Shown: positions 1 through 8,237, numbered from the stretch's first letter. The stretch: 12,738 bases of DNA from Chloromonas sp. AAM2 (GCA_004335635.1 QAXH01005020.1:327-13064); one strand, 5' to 3'. Notes: generated by a model not told the origin, from the letters alone. Numbers and translations: made by a program.

Positions 1-175
1 ACCACCACCACCACCACCATTGCCGCTCCTACCCAAACCTCCTCACCCACCAGCACCGCCTGCACCTCAAACCCCACTGCTGCCTGCACAGATGCCGTCG
101 GCATCCTCACCTTTCATACCGTCCAGCCTGGCTCCCACTGCACTCAAATACCCCAGCCCTGTAAACATACCACCT
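1..175 (+). CDS. Exon (5' partial): proline-rich linker
   Basis: Reading frame 2 gives a run of prolines followed by PPHPPAPPAP and Ser/Pro-rich sequence, ending in VNIPP before a strong GTAAGT donor at 176. Phase 0 joins cleanly to the next exon at 384. This is typical of an extensin-like spacer in algal wall or surface proteins. Frame 1 is also open and Thr/Cys-rich, but joining it to 384 through this donor creates an immediate TGA, so frame 2 is preferred. The leading (ACC)n run is a trinucleotide repeat. The exon starts outside the window. Confidence 0.55.
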
Positions 176-3100
176 GTAAGTGGACAGTCCAGGCGCTCTT
201 GACGAAGTATCCCTGCATGCCTTTCCCACCTGCATGCCTTTCCCACCTGCATGCCTTTCCCACCTGCATGCCTTTCCCACCTGCATGCCTTTCCCACCTG
301 CATGCCTTTCCCACCTGCATGCCTTTCCCACCTGCATGCCTTTCCCACCTGCATGCCATTTTCCTTCCCCTGTGCTCTTTCAGGACTCACCTCTGGCACC
401 CAACTGCTCGTCCATGCCGTTCACTCTGACAGTGCCGGACACCCTCAAGACACGTCTGTTTGAGATCAGCATTCCTTCCGGCAGTGACTTCTGCAAGTTT
501 TGCGTGTGCCAGTTGGAAGCTAAGAACGTTGTGTCTGGCACCGTTCTTTCGTCTTCTGGTACAAACCTTGCCGTACGTTTGCAAGATGAAGGGCAGTACG
601 TTGTGCAGGTCAGTTGTGGGCGACTGGCTGATTTGACAACTGTTCCGATCACCACATCATCGTGACATATCACCGGGTGTATGGTACGCCCACGGAGAAT
701 GCAAGCGTCAGAAAAGTAGGCGCTGCGGAAACTAAAACTGCATTGTTGGCCGTGAAGCACCTTGGACCACGTTGCAGGCGCACCAAAATCGCCGCTCGAA
801 GTCCGACCATGTCGCAAGCTCGATGACCCAGAACTTGCCAACCCGGCCACCGATTGAGATGCCGAACACCTTTCAACGTACATGATGGGGCCGGCTTTGA
901 GGACATTTTGCTCCTTTACACGCTCATGCGCGGCTGCATTGAGTGGGTCGGCCGAACTGCAAGCCGAACGACCAAACCACCCTGGTGCCATGAATAAAAC
1001 CATCCTAGCTGTTATGGACTTCCGCAATTCTCTCGCACTCATATGAAGCTTTCCGGATGGTTTCAACTCAATAACTTGTGATGGGTGCTTGGTGGGCGCG
1101 GAAGCAGGGGTGTCGGAAACAGAACCACGGAACTATGGAACGGCGTGTTGCCTCTGGGCGAATTTCTGTGATGGTTTGGTGCCATACATCAAAGCTTTCT
1201 GTATACCTCTGCATCGGCTCAGTAGTTGCAAAGATGGCCCTGGGCCTGTATGACGCGATCCACTGCATGATCACGTTGCAGATCAATCTTGGCGCACACA
1301 AGTTGAGCAATACGTTCATTTTGGACACCGAGCAGCCGGCGGCCTCAGGCACAGTTGCCTGGTTGAACCAGCCCAGTAGCACCAGGGACTCGGCGTCAGC
1401 CATACTGCCTGCAGGCTATGGAGCCATGTTGATTGCAACCGTCACCTTCAGCGAGCCGGTTTCGCTGGTCGCGCAGGTATGCGCATGTCAGAATGCTGAG
1501 TCGTGCTGTTGCTTGGGACACAATTAGAAAGACAGGAATGCTGCTGTTTTTGTCCTGTCTGCAGCCTGGCCTCATCTTTTCTGGTCTACAAGTCACCAGC
1601 GTTTCAATGTCTGATACTCAAAGTCTGGTGGTACGTGGAACCGGTAAGTGAATGCAAGCTTGCATCCGCCTTTTTTTTTTGACACCACGAGGCTGCCCAA
1701 GACGATTGCCAACGTTCATTGGATGCCCGAAACACTGGTAACTGGCATTCTTACTGGACCTGCCTCGCTTACAGAGAACGAAACATGCAATTCGCTCTGT
1801 GTTTTGCGCAGCTGCTGTCGGAACTGCTGTTGTCATCGAGCTGCCAGCATCTGCATACCAGGACGTGGCTGGAAACCCGGGTGCAAACAACTTGACTCTG
1901 ACTGCCCATGTGGGCAGCAGTGTGTCAGGCCTGGTTAAGCAGCTTGGACCGGTAAGTGTTTATGCCATGGACCAACATGTCACAGGACGCGAGCGGGATT
2001 TGATCTGTACTGACTTGATTGTGACCTGCCGTGAGCAAGAAACAAGAAGAGAGGCAGCAGGAAAGGCAGAAACAGGCTCCAAGGCAGAAAAGAACAAAGG
2101 AAGGTAACCGGCTGCATGCCGACTGATGCAGTGCACTACACGGAACAGGCATGCCAGACTATGTTCTAAGTTACCGGTGTGCCGCAGGCCTTGTCAGTCG
2201 GCGCAGCGGCCCTGCTGGGAACAGGAGCTGCGGCGCAGGCAGGTGTGTGCAGCGTGCATTGGCGGCTCGTCTCTCAAACTGGTCATGTCTGGGCTGTTCC
2301 TCACCCAGGCTTGGTTTGGTGGCAGACAGTATCCAGCAATGTCTTGTGCACGTGCTACTGATATGTGGGACATGTGGTCACATATAATCACTTTTAAAGA
2401 TCTGACGTTCCATGCATGATGATGCCATGCCTGCTGCATGCGCACAGGCACAGCTCTGTCTTCCGTCATGCGCATGAAAGCCGGTCTCATGCAGAGCAGC
2501 TACCATATCCAGGTGCTTGCCATGACAAGCAACTTGGCAGCAGCTGGGATCGGCTCTGACTACCGGCAGCTTGCCGGCTACTTTCGATGGTGGGTGAGCA
2601 TTTACATCAGCTTAGCGGAGACCGCATAGAAAACATCTGTGTGACTGTGTCAAGGGGATTCAGAGGGCCCACTTGTCTTACACATCCACAGGCGATTGGC
2701 CAGTACCCCTAGGAATGTATTCGTGTCTTACACAATGGCCCTGTGTTTTTCGGTCACCTTTTCGATGGGCACGCTGTTCAGTGCAAATTCGCAGGTCGCT
2801 GCTGTCCGTCAAGCCGTACCTTCCTTGGTCCTCGAGCGAACAAGCCTCTGAAGGACAGGTGCGCAACCCTAGTGCGGCGGCCCCGTGACTCCAGTACACC
2901 ATGCATGTGTTTACCGTCAAGTCTATCAGACCGGGCTGTACCACTGGATGATGCGTCTTCTGAAACCTTGCTTCCACGTGCGCAGGCAACCGAGGCCACG
3001 CGCCGGCTGCTCCAAGGAAACGTGCCACCGCCGGTTGCGCCTGCTGACGGCGCGACAGGCAGCTCTTCACCTGCCAGCCAAGACGTGGTATTCTCATTGG

Positions 3101-6100
3101 TGGCCGCGCTGGTCGTGCTAGGACTCTGCAGCGTACTGCAAGCAGCTGTGTTGTTCGTCTGGCTGCGACTGCTCAGGCGCCGACCTCCGGCACCACTCAT
3201 CCCTCCGAGGCTGCAGGTGATTGCGAGACCGAACACACGAACCTTTATAAATGCACATCACATGTAACGTCAGGTTCACTTAATACTAGTTTAACTTGCA
3301 TCTCTAGAGCAAACGAGAACATGTGCTTGCACATACGACTCCGTTAATGAGTCTCAGCACCTACCGGCAGCATATCTTGAAGAATGTAACGCATGTACCA
3401 TTTCCATTCAACCCAACTAACTCGCTTTGCCAATCCCAACCTCACTTTTGGTCAAAGGGGGTTGAGGTGCTGGGCTGTGACACCTCTACAGTCTGACGCC
3501 TTTAGTAGCCGGTCTAGAGAAGTTGAGTACGCCATTGCGCTCAGGCTCATGCGAGCTGTCCACTGCACTGTTCTACACATGAAACGCAGCTCCCAGGGTC
3601 AGAGTCTTTTGCCGGCCTGGGGCACCCTTGCCCATGGCCGGCCGTTTCCGGACCCATCACAGGTTTTCGAACCCATCCGAGTAGGCCATTGTGCAAGCCA
3701 TTGTGTGAATCTCAATGCGCCCATCACAAGCATTATCATTGAATGGCATGCTCAGATCTCAATGCCGAAATATGGTTGGCCTGCACAATGATTGTCCCGC
3801 ATTGCCTTGAACACCCCTGACCACCCACCCACCCACCCACCCATGTCCCTGACCACCTCTGAATGACCCCAATATCAGAGCGTAAGTTCCTTGGAGGGTG
3901 CGTAGACCATTGCCGCGAAGAAGTGGGCTAGTACCCTTATGGGTCGAAAGATAGAGCAAACGCAAGCCCCCAGCATGAACCGCAAATAATTGCATTTGAC
4001 TCACTCCGCTGGTACCTTGATTGTGCCTTGTATCGTCAGGGCAATGGTAGCACATTTGTGTTTTTGGAATCCAGAGCCCGTCCTAACTCAAACCCTAGCC
4101 CTAACGCAATTACATATGAGAGAATTACATATGTTACGTCCACTGACTGCAGGTTAACCTGGGGTCTCTCCTGCTGGTTGCACTCGCCTTCTATGCCGCA
4201 TTGTCGCTGTGCCAAGGCACAACAGGGCGCACGTTTGCAATCTGCGCCACCATACTGCTGGGCATGGTACTGGTCTTCACGACCTTTCTCTGGTGGATAA
4301 CGATCGGTCATGTGCTGCAGCAACAGGTGTGAGAGGTGTGGCACAGGGTGCGATGCAGCTGGGCTCTCGGCGGCAGAGCCTCAGGCAGTTCACAAGACTC
4401 TCTCCCTAACTAGTTGGCTCAGAGGGTGTTCCTATTCCAGCAGCTTGTGACTGCAAGGCGTTTGTGGTGGCCACCAGAGGTTGTTATCCGGGGCCTTCTT
4501 ACCTGGTTTGTTTTTCAACCATTAGAACGGTTGAGGGCGTCAAGCACGCCGCAGCAAGCAGGCTGGCCCTAGCAAGAGCATGCACCGCTCCGGACTGCTA
4601 AACCCTTCAGGACCCCTGTACCGACTTGCGCATTGAAGCTTAGAACACATCTTCGACTGTGGCTCAAGTTTTACCCATAAGAGTCAGTTTGTGGGTCGGT
4701 CTTGAGAGTCACAGTAGCCCTGCCCTTCCGGCTTCTGGCCACATGAACTTCTGGTCACATGAACTTAACCCCAAACACAACAGCAAACTCGGTGAAAATC
4801 CTAGGAACGATAGTAAGCCACTTTTATCACTTTCGCAAACTTCTGGTCACATGGACTTCTGGTCCCATGGGAAGGGCGCATGGCAATGTGGGAATGTGCC
4901 TGCTTCCCATGCTGCCACAGGAGTCTGAGTTTTCCAACGTCAAGGCTGGATTTCACGCAGGTGCGCGCAGCCACACATGTCCAGTTAACCACTTCTGCAG
5001 CCCTACCCCTGCCCGGTTCAGCGCCTAACTTCACTGGTGCAACTTCTGTACTAGCTTGCATCAGCCTAACCCACATTGCTTCTGTCACACGCATGCTTCG
5101 CTTTGGTGAATATGAAGCTGCGTTGAAGGCTTGCTGCCTGGCCTGCAGAGCACGGAGATGCCAACACAATGTCTGGCCCTCATTGGCAGCGTTGGCCGGC
5201 CTCCACAGAGCAGGCAGGCGCCAGCCCCTGGCTGGAGCAGACCGCAAATTGTGAAGCCGAGGCCCCAGGCTGTGCCAACGACCAGGCCTGTCCCGCTGAT
5301 GATGCTGGCAATGTGCACAAGGCTAAGACTGAGGGTTATCACCACGACCTGAGCGACAGCCACGCTGAGTGCACACCTGTTAGTGATGTGGGCAAAATGT
5401 GTGTCTTGCCGGACGCTCAAGAGGGACAACGCGGCCCCAGCAGCATGGCCACGTGGCACTTGCATGAGCCGCACAGCGTTTGCTTGACAGCGAGTCCCAC
5501 CGTCACAGCGGCGAGGGGCGGGTCCCCACGTGACAGGTGGTTGCCTCCTCTCAGCTGGCTGGAGACCATGGCCTTCCTGCATGACGATGTAATGGAGGTG
5601 CGCGCAACAGTGTCCCAGATAGCCCAATTTTTGATCGCAAAACTCACAATGGCTTGGAATTGCACATTTCAAAGAGGCCCCGTCTGTCAAACGGTCAGTA
5701 ACGGTAACCACCATCAGGACACAGGAAGGACAGGGCACAGGTGCACTTGCAGTCACGCAGCAGACGTGCTTTGTCGGCCACACATGCTTAATAGCTCCGT
5801 TGCTTAGCAACCGTGCATGTTCGGCATGTACCACTGACATTTTTAATCCAAAACCGAAGTCCGGACATGGTAATGGATGACGATGGTGACATTTCCTGCA
5901 CCCCCAACCCGGGGAGTCCTCCTGGTGCTAATGGGGTCAATACGGATGCACCTAATGAGAGGATCAGAACGCCATAGCTTGACTCCACATCGTGACCAGC
6001 TCACGTGCAGTTGCTGCTGCGCAAAGTTGGCTGAAGAATGGTTGCAACTGACGCCCATCCGGGTTAGTAATCAGATTTGCAGCCCAGTTTCGTTCACCCA

Positions 6101-7030
6101 GGAGACCCCAGTTGGGCCCAGATATAATATGGAATGCACGCCTGTCCTTGTTGCTCCAGGATCTTCCTTGCAAACGGGCTCAGACCCACTGGCTGGCGCT
6201 GTTGGCCATGCCCCTCAACCTGACACACAAGCTATCATTTGCCCTGGTCGCGGGGGGCTTTGGCTTGCTCCAGAACAGCTTCAACCAGCTGTGCTTGCTG
6301 CTGGGTTTGCAGGTGAGTGTAGTGTTGCCGCCCGGTTCCGCCCTGTTGCAGCTCCGCCCTGGCTGCCGCTTCCTGGACCTGACTGACTAGGTCTCCTAGC
6401 CCTTCTTGCGTCCCTTTATGTAGTCTTTGACCTTGACTTCGGCAGCTGTGTCCTGTTTTGCTTTCTCGCTCAGGGTAGGCCAGGGCGGTGCCCATCCCGT
6501 CCCGTGTCCTCTGACGGCTTCCCTGTTGTAAATACATATATATAGTGTTGGCATTTGTTGTCAGTTAGCAAATGCTTGCTGCGACCACTTGCGCTGATGA
6601 TGCCTTCTTGGCCGATGGCTGCTCGCAGTTGGCAATGCTTGCGTACCTCGTGGTGGTGCGACCATACCGGGAGCGGACACTTCAAACCCTGGAAGTGGCA
6701 GTCCACATCCTAGAGGCAGCTATTCTAACAATGGCAACGGTCCTCGTCAACAAGGACATACAGGAGATTGTGGCATGGGCCATGGTTGGTGAGTTGCAAA
6801 TCACTGCAAATGCTAACTGCCAGTGCTCTTAAACTTGCGGTGTTTGGAACTGTTACGGTACATGATTAGATTATCCTCAGCATAGTGACCTTGCCGTGCT
6901 GCTATGCCTTGCAGGGTGCCTCATCGCCAGCACGGCGGTGCTGCTTCTCAATGAGCTGCGCAATCTCTGCATCTTTGTCTATACTTCCTTCAGAAACATG
7001 CTGCAGATATGGAAATCCAAGCAGGCCTAA
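1..7030 (+). CDS. Large multi-exon membrane protein: Ig-like ectodomain plus ~7-TM C-terminal module (5' partial)
   Basis: Gene model assembled from 14 exons: <1-175, 384-608, 1282-1476, 1565-1643, 1812-1951, 2188-2242, 2448-2589, 2795-2858, 2986-3216, 4153-4326, about 5151-5536, 6102-6312, 6629-6788, 6915-7030. All junctions are GT..AG, mostly TGCAG or CGCAG acceptors, and phases agree at every junction; only the loop exon near 5151-5536 has uncertain ends. About 800 residues are visible. Order: Pro-rich linker, bacterial-type Ig-like fold with the motif TVTFSEPV and a later DVAGNPG turn, Gly/Ala hydrophobic stretch, conserved block ending in FRW, then roughly seven hydrophobic helices and a short Lys-rich tail before TAA. 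The architecture recalls large predicted surface proteins of green algae whose C-terminal helices resemble TRP/FLC-like channels. I recognise the pattern but not a named gene. Function as receptor or channel is inference. Confidence 0.8.
214..357 (+). repeat. 17-bp minisatellite, 8 perfect copies plus a partial ninth, inside an intron
   Basis: The unit TGCATGCCTTTCCCACC repeats head to tail at 214, 231, 248, 265, 282, 299, 316 and 333 with no mismatches, then degrades from 350. It occupies most of the intron 176-383. The unit contains the palindrome GCATGC and a pyrimidine run, so the repeat lengthens the polypyrimidine part of the intron. Because the unit lacks stop codons in several frames, it produces long spurious open frames on both strands. 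Confidence 0.95.
384..608 (+). CDS. Exon: start of Ig-like ectodomain
   Basis: The acceptor is TGCTCTTTCAG at 373-383 and the donor GTCAGT at 609. The 75 codons begin DSPLAPNC and end LQDEGQYVVQ. The last segment followed by the next exon's INLGAHKLSNTFILDTEQP gives the recurring pattern seen between tandem bacterial-type Ig-like domains (a Gly-Tyr-x-Val strand, then a strand ending in LDT.xP). A Cys cluster (CKFCVC) sits mid-exon. The frame stays open to a TGA at 663 past the donor, but the following exon fits only when the donor at 609 is used. Confidence 0.7.
609..1281 (+). other. Intron, 673 bp
   Basis: It runs from GTCAGT to CACGTTGCAG. Open frames exist on both strands (for example a minus-strand frame to 1066), but no protein family could be recognised in them with any confidence. 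I see no RNA gene or clean repeat. Confidence 0.6.
1282..1476 (+). CDS. Exon: Ig-like domain core with TVTFSEPV motif
   Basis: The acceptor is ACGTTGCAG and the donor GTATGC at 1477; both ends are phase 0, 65 codons. It contains FILDTEQPAASG, then SAILPAGYGAMLIATVTFSEPV. In bacterial Ig-like families (Big_12/SwmB-like) the same order appears: LDT.AP, a strand, then a GD/YG..I.ITVTFSEPV strand pair. This is the most diagnostic part of the ectodomain. Homology call from pattern memory, not from a search. Confidence 0.85.
1565..1643 (+). CDS. Exon: Ig-like domain, middle strands
   Basis: The acceptor is TGTCTGCAG at 1556-1564 and the donor GTAAGT at 1644. It encodes PGLIFSGLQVTSVSMS and VVRGT. 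In frame with the preceding SEPV it gives the expected F.xSGLxVT..S strand of such domains. It ends in phase 1. Confidence 0.85.
1812..1951 (+). CDS. Exon: Ig-like domain, last strands with DVAGNPG turn
   Basis: The acceptor is TTTTGCGCAG and the donor GTAAGT at 1952. The split codon completes Thr-Ala. The sequence VVIELPASAYQDVAGNPG matches the closing pattern of bacterial-type Ig-like domains (V.xPAGA..D.AGN). The exon finishes with SSVSGLVKQLGP, a probable exit from the domain towards the membrane module. Confidence 0.88.
2188..2242 (+). CDS. Exon: short Gly/Ala-rich hydrophobic stretch
   Basis: The acceptor is GTGTGCCGCAG and the donor GTGTGT at 2243. The 18 codons plus one base encode ALSVGAAALLGTGAAAQA. 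It is phase compatible on both sides. It could be a weak membrane-associated helix or a linker before the juxtamembrane block. The exon is short but excluding it breaks the phase between 1951 and 2448. Confidence 0.75.
2448..2589 (+). CDS. Exon: conserved juxtamembrane block
   Basis: The acceptor is GCATGCGCACAG; the chosen donor is GTGGGT at 2590, giving phase 2. Key segments are SYHIQVLAMTSNLA, IGSDYRQLAGYFRW. The 'H.Q.LAMT..LA....YR.xA..xxW' layout recurs just before the first membrane helix in algal proteins of this type. The alternative donor GTGAGC at 2594 would end in phase 0 and break the next exon's frame. Confidence 0.82.
2590..2685 (+). repeat. Dispersed repeat copy 1, starting at a 5' splice site
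   Basis: The core TTACATCAGC..TAGC.GAGACC begins at 2602, exactly 12 nt after the intron's first base, and continues to TTCAGAGGGCCCAC..GTC and ACACAT near 2685. It carries about 13 extra bases in the middle compared with the copies at 7045 and 8586. It occupies the first half of the 205-bp intron 2590-2794. Confidence 0.8.
2795..2858 (+). CDS. Exon: short juxtamembrane segment
   Basis: The acceptor is AAATTCGCAG at 2785-2794 and the donor GTGCGC at 2859. The first base completes the Trp codon from 2588-2589, giving FRWSLLSVKPYLPW followed by SSSEQASEGQ. The phase fit decides the donor choice of the previous exon. It ends in phase 0. Confidence 0.8.
2986..3216 (+). CDS. Exon: linker and first transmembrane helix
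   Basis: The acceptor is CACGTGCGCAG and the donor GTGATT at 3217; 77 codons, phase 0 at both ends. A hydrophilic Pro/Ser/Gln linker of about 33 residues leads into the hydrophobic helix VVFSLVAALVVLGLCSVLQA, which continues through AVLFVWLRLLRRRPP. The Arg cluster after the helix suggests a cytosolic side by the positive-inside rule, so the Ig-like part would be extracellular or lumenal. Confidence 0.88.
3217..4152 (+). other. Intron, 936 bp
   Basis: The longest intron of the gene. It holds a (CCAC)n run at about 3822-3843 and a degenerate CCCTAA-like stretch near 4090-4105. A + strand open frame from 3393 shows no recognisable domain. The two flanking exons join in phase 0 directly into a membrane-helix pair, so a missing exon here is not required. 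Confidence 0.6.
3822..3843 (+). repeat. (CCAC)n microsatellite
   Basis: A short run of CCAC units follows a related CCCCTGACCACC segment inside the intron. The CCTGACCACC element also recurs just after it. No function is visible. Confidence 0.8.
4153..4326 (+). CDS. Exon: transmembrane helices 2 and 3
   Basis: The acceptor is GACTGCAG and the donor GTGTGA at 4327; 58 codons, phase 0. The first half, VNLGSLLLVALAFYAALSLC, and the second, FAICATILLGMVLVFTTFLW, are two hydrophobic helices separated by the short polar turn QGTTGR. The exon ends in WITIGHVLQQQ. It lacks an internal ATG at its start, so it is only visible as an exon. The preceding Arg-rich exon end and this helix pair form a typical polytopic module. 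Confidence 0.87.
4327..5150 (+). other. Intron, about 824 bp, with short direct repeats
   Basis: The start is clear (GTGTGA); the end depends on the next exon model. It includes two clusters of a 16-bp unit related to ACTTCTGGTCACATGA at about 4731-4766 and 4839-4869. A small inverted repeat TCAACC..GGTTGA lies near 4517-4536. No gene was recognised. Confidence 0.5.
4731..4869 (+). repeat. Two clusters of a 16-bp direct repeat
   Basis: Variants of ACTTCTGG(T/C)CACATG(A/G) occur head to tail about twice near 4731-4766 and again about twice near 4839-4869, with one C-for-A change (GGTCCCATGG) in the last. The spacing of roughly 105 bp between clusters suggests local duplication. Confidence 0.75.
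5151..5536 (+). CDS. Probable exon: variable hydrophilic cytosolic loop (ends uncertain)
   Basis: This frame is free of stops from about 5127 to 5805, which is unlikely by chance at this composition. It encodes a Cys-, His- and acid-rich hydrophilic stretch (for example EAEAPGCANDQACPADDAG). Phase 0 from the previous exon fits a start at 5151 (acceptor CTGCAGAG). A donor GTGGTT at 5537 leaves phase 2, which the exon at 6102 needs. Alternatives: an end at 5597 with the better donor GTGCGC (phase 0, then another exon is needed), or a phase-0 start at 5149 in another frame that stops at 5352. The position corresponds to the low-complexity loop between helices 3 and 4. Confidence 0.42.
6102..6312 (+). 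CDS. Exon: helices 4 and start of 5
   Basis: The acceptor is CGTTCACCCAG and the donor GTGAGT at 6313. The frame gives IIWNARLSLLLQDLPCKRAQ, then THWLALLAMPLNLTHKLSFA and ALVAGGFGLL, ending QLCLLLGLQ. The 'RxxLLxxDLxxxxxxxWxLLxMPLxLxxKLxFAL' layout is the most family-like part of the membrane module: an amphipathic approach segment followed by a helix. An alternative acceptor at 6081-6082 (TTTGCAG) would add QFRSPRRPQ upstream but needs a phase-1 partner. Confidence 0.85.
6629..6788 (+). CDS. Exon: helix 5 end, RPYRERTLQ loop, helix 6
   Basis: The acceptor is GGCTGCTCGCAG and the donor GTGAGT at 6789. Phase 0 entry gives LAMLAYLVVVRPYRERTLQT, then LEVAVHILEAAILTMATVLV. The arginine-rich loop after a hydrophobic helix, followed by a Glu-containing helix, is characteristic of the module. 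It ends in phase 1 after IVAWAMV. Confidence 0.9.
6915..7030 (+). CDS. Last exon: helix 7, short tail, stop TAA
   Basis: The acceptor is CTATGCCTTGCAG. The split Gly codon continues the helix AWAMVGGCLIASTAVLLLNE into LRNLCIFVYTSFRNMLQIWK and a Lys-rich end SKQA, then TAA at 7028-7030. The basic C-terminus is predicted cytosolic. Such modules often have longer tails, so this one is on the short side. Confidence 0.88.
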
Positions 7031-7044
7031 GATAGGCACATTTG

Positions 7045-7127
7045 GTTCGGGTAGCCTTACATTAGCCTAGCAGAGACCGAATAGCACTGTGGAAAGCGGG
7101 TTCAGAGGGCCCACCTGTCCTGCACAG
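7045..7127 (+). repeat. Dispersed repeat copy 2, 3' flank of gene 1
   Basis: TTACATTAGCCTAGCAGAGA at 7057 matches the copies at 2602 and 8598, and the copy continues through TTCAGAGGGCCCACCTGTC. As in the other copies, a GT lies exactly 12 nt before the TTAC core (at 7045), and 8 of those 12 bases match copy 3. It sits 14 nt after the stop codon, so here it is not at a known donor. Confidence 0.8.
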
Positions 7128-7576
7128 CTATGGCTCGATTTTGGCACAACCTGCAGAATTTCGTGCTTGCTCACCCTGTGCCACCCACAGCTTGGCTGCT
7201 CGATGGCCGGCTTGCTCTCAGGCTGTCGCCACCTAGGAACTATCGGGCCCCTGCCCGGTCGCCAACTCAGACCCAGACCTTTGTTGCTCGTCCAGCTTAA
7301 ACCGTCAAACACCTGCCAGGCCCTTGCATGGTTGCCATCTTAGGCAGACTTTCTTTCCCGTCCTTGGTTTCTAGCTGCGCCTGCTCAAAACATGTCTGAC
7401 AACCTTTGGCATCACGCCTTTGCTTGTCCAAAGTGCTTTGACTTCTGCGGTTCTTTGCTCCTTGCGCCTTGAAGCTGCCTTTTGTTGCTCAGGGATTGTT
7501 AGGACGGTATCCACCCTCGTCTCTTGCATGGCTTGCTAGCGTTCGCACTTGGTGCATGTGCACAAATTTGGCAGTG

Positions 7577-7600
7577 TCTAGTGCAGTTTCTAGTGCAGTT
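7577..7600 (+). repeat. 12-bp tandem duplication
   Basis: TCTAGTGCAGTT occurs twice in perfect tandem. Simple local duplication, no function seen. Confidence 0.85.
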
Positions 7601-7720
7601 TATTCTGTTTGCAGAAGCAGGGGATCTAGGGCCGCAGGCCAAACAAACGCAAGTAAGCATCCCTGCACTTGAAAACCATTTCGCTTACCAATTTTGATGT
7701 GACCCGGAGTCAGCACCTCA

Positions 7721-7725
7721 TGTAA
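7721..7725 (+). promoter_or_regulatory. Candidate poly(A) signal TGTAA for gene 1
   Basis: TGTAA is the usual polyadenylation signal of green algae, and this is the first one downstream of the stop at 7030. It implies a 3' UTR of about 700 nt, long but seen in this group. The pentamer is short, so chance occurrence is possible. Confidence 0.35.
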
Positions 7726-7762
7726 GAATGCAGGGACTTTCTTTCCTCCCTGCACGAACTTG

Positions 7763-7780
7763 GAAAGAAAGAAAGAAAGG
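7763..7780 (+). repeat. (AAAG)n microsatellite
   Basis: GAAAGAAAGAAAGAAAGG within a purine-rich stretch upstream of the canopy-like gene. Confidence 0.8.
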
Positions 7781-8214
7781 AAGGATTAATCTAAAGGACG
7801 CTGGGTGTCGTAAACAAGAAGGCGGAGGAGAGTTAAGCCCCAACCATAACCTAGCCCCCAGGGTAGTTGCTGAGAATATGGCCCTACAACCGTCAGATTC
7901 GCAAACCCGAATTGCCCCGCAAAAACTGCAGGAGAATGGCCACTGCGTCGACATCCACTGTACCAAGCGCTTCATTCACTGCACGAAGAGTCGAACTTGC
8001 GTTCCATAGCTCAAAACAACCGTTCTATAGATCTTGACACTGTTGACATCTCTTGCAGTTGACAAAGGCGCGTGGCCCCACGGGATCAGCTAGTGTATGT
8101 TAAAACAAAAACACGCAAGTTAGTAACGAAAAGATCCCGTCCTTTAACGGACAACGTGACCACTACGACAAACCTCTTGCCGGGGCCTTTCTGAAGAAGA
8201 AGCGTCCCCCTTGC

Positions 8215-8232
8215 ATGGCCATGTTGCGCTGA
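8215..8232 (+). other. Upstream ORF of five codons before the canopy-like start
   Basis: ATG GCC ATG TTG CGC TGA (M-A-M-L-R-stop) ends 5 nt before the ATG at 8238 and is out of frame with it. If it lies in the transcript's leader it could lower or condition translation of the main ORF. Whether it is transcribed is not known. Confidence 0.5.
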
Positions 8233-8237
8233 CTCCA

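Larger units (their letters stand above)
7031..8237. other. Intergenic region between genes 1 and 2
   Basis: About 1.2 kb with no supportable coding exon. It holds repeat copy 2 (7045-7127), a 12-bp tandem duplication (7577-7600), a TGTAA signal (7721) and an AAAG run (7763-7780). It must contain the 3' UTR of gene 1 and the promoter and 5' UTR of the canopy-like gene; no TATA box or other core promoter could be assigned. Confidence 0.6.

Noticed and set aside
1..175. Frame 1 Thr/Cys-rich reading of the first exon
   Set aside because: Splicing at GTAAGT (176) to 384 produces an immediate TGA, while frame 2 joins in phase.
214..357. CRISPR array
   Set aside because: The units are directly adjacent with no spacers, and the DNA is eukaryotic.
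67..399. Minus-strand frames of repeated Met/Gln/Val/Gly/Lys units
   Set aside because: Pure translation of the 17-bp minisatellite.
180..665. Open frame of 161 codons running through the minisatellite
   Set aside because: The repeat has no stops in several frames, and the segment has an intron acceptor at 373-383 and donor at 609; only 384-608 reads as protein.
380..1066. Minus-strand frame of 228 codons, with WSKV-like words, and a + strand SVMVW word near 1170, thought of as Tc1/mariner transposase remnants
   Set aside because: The words are on opposite strands and in the wrong order, no catalytic acids could be placed, and the frame overlaps a well-supported exon on the other strand.
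4085..4107. Telomere-like AACCCTAGCCCTAAC
   Set aside because: Only about two degenerate units inside an intron; not a telomeric array.
5085..5840. Minus-strand frame of 251 codons as a gene
   Set aside because: No domain seen, and it mirrors the + strand loop frame; kept only as a point to check.
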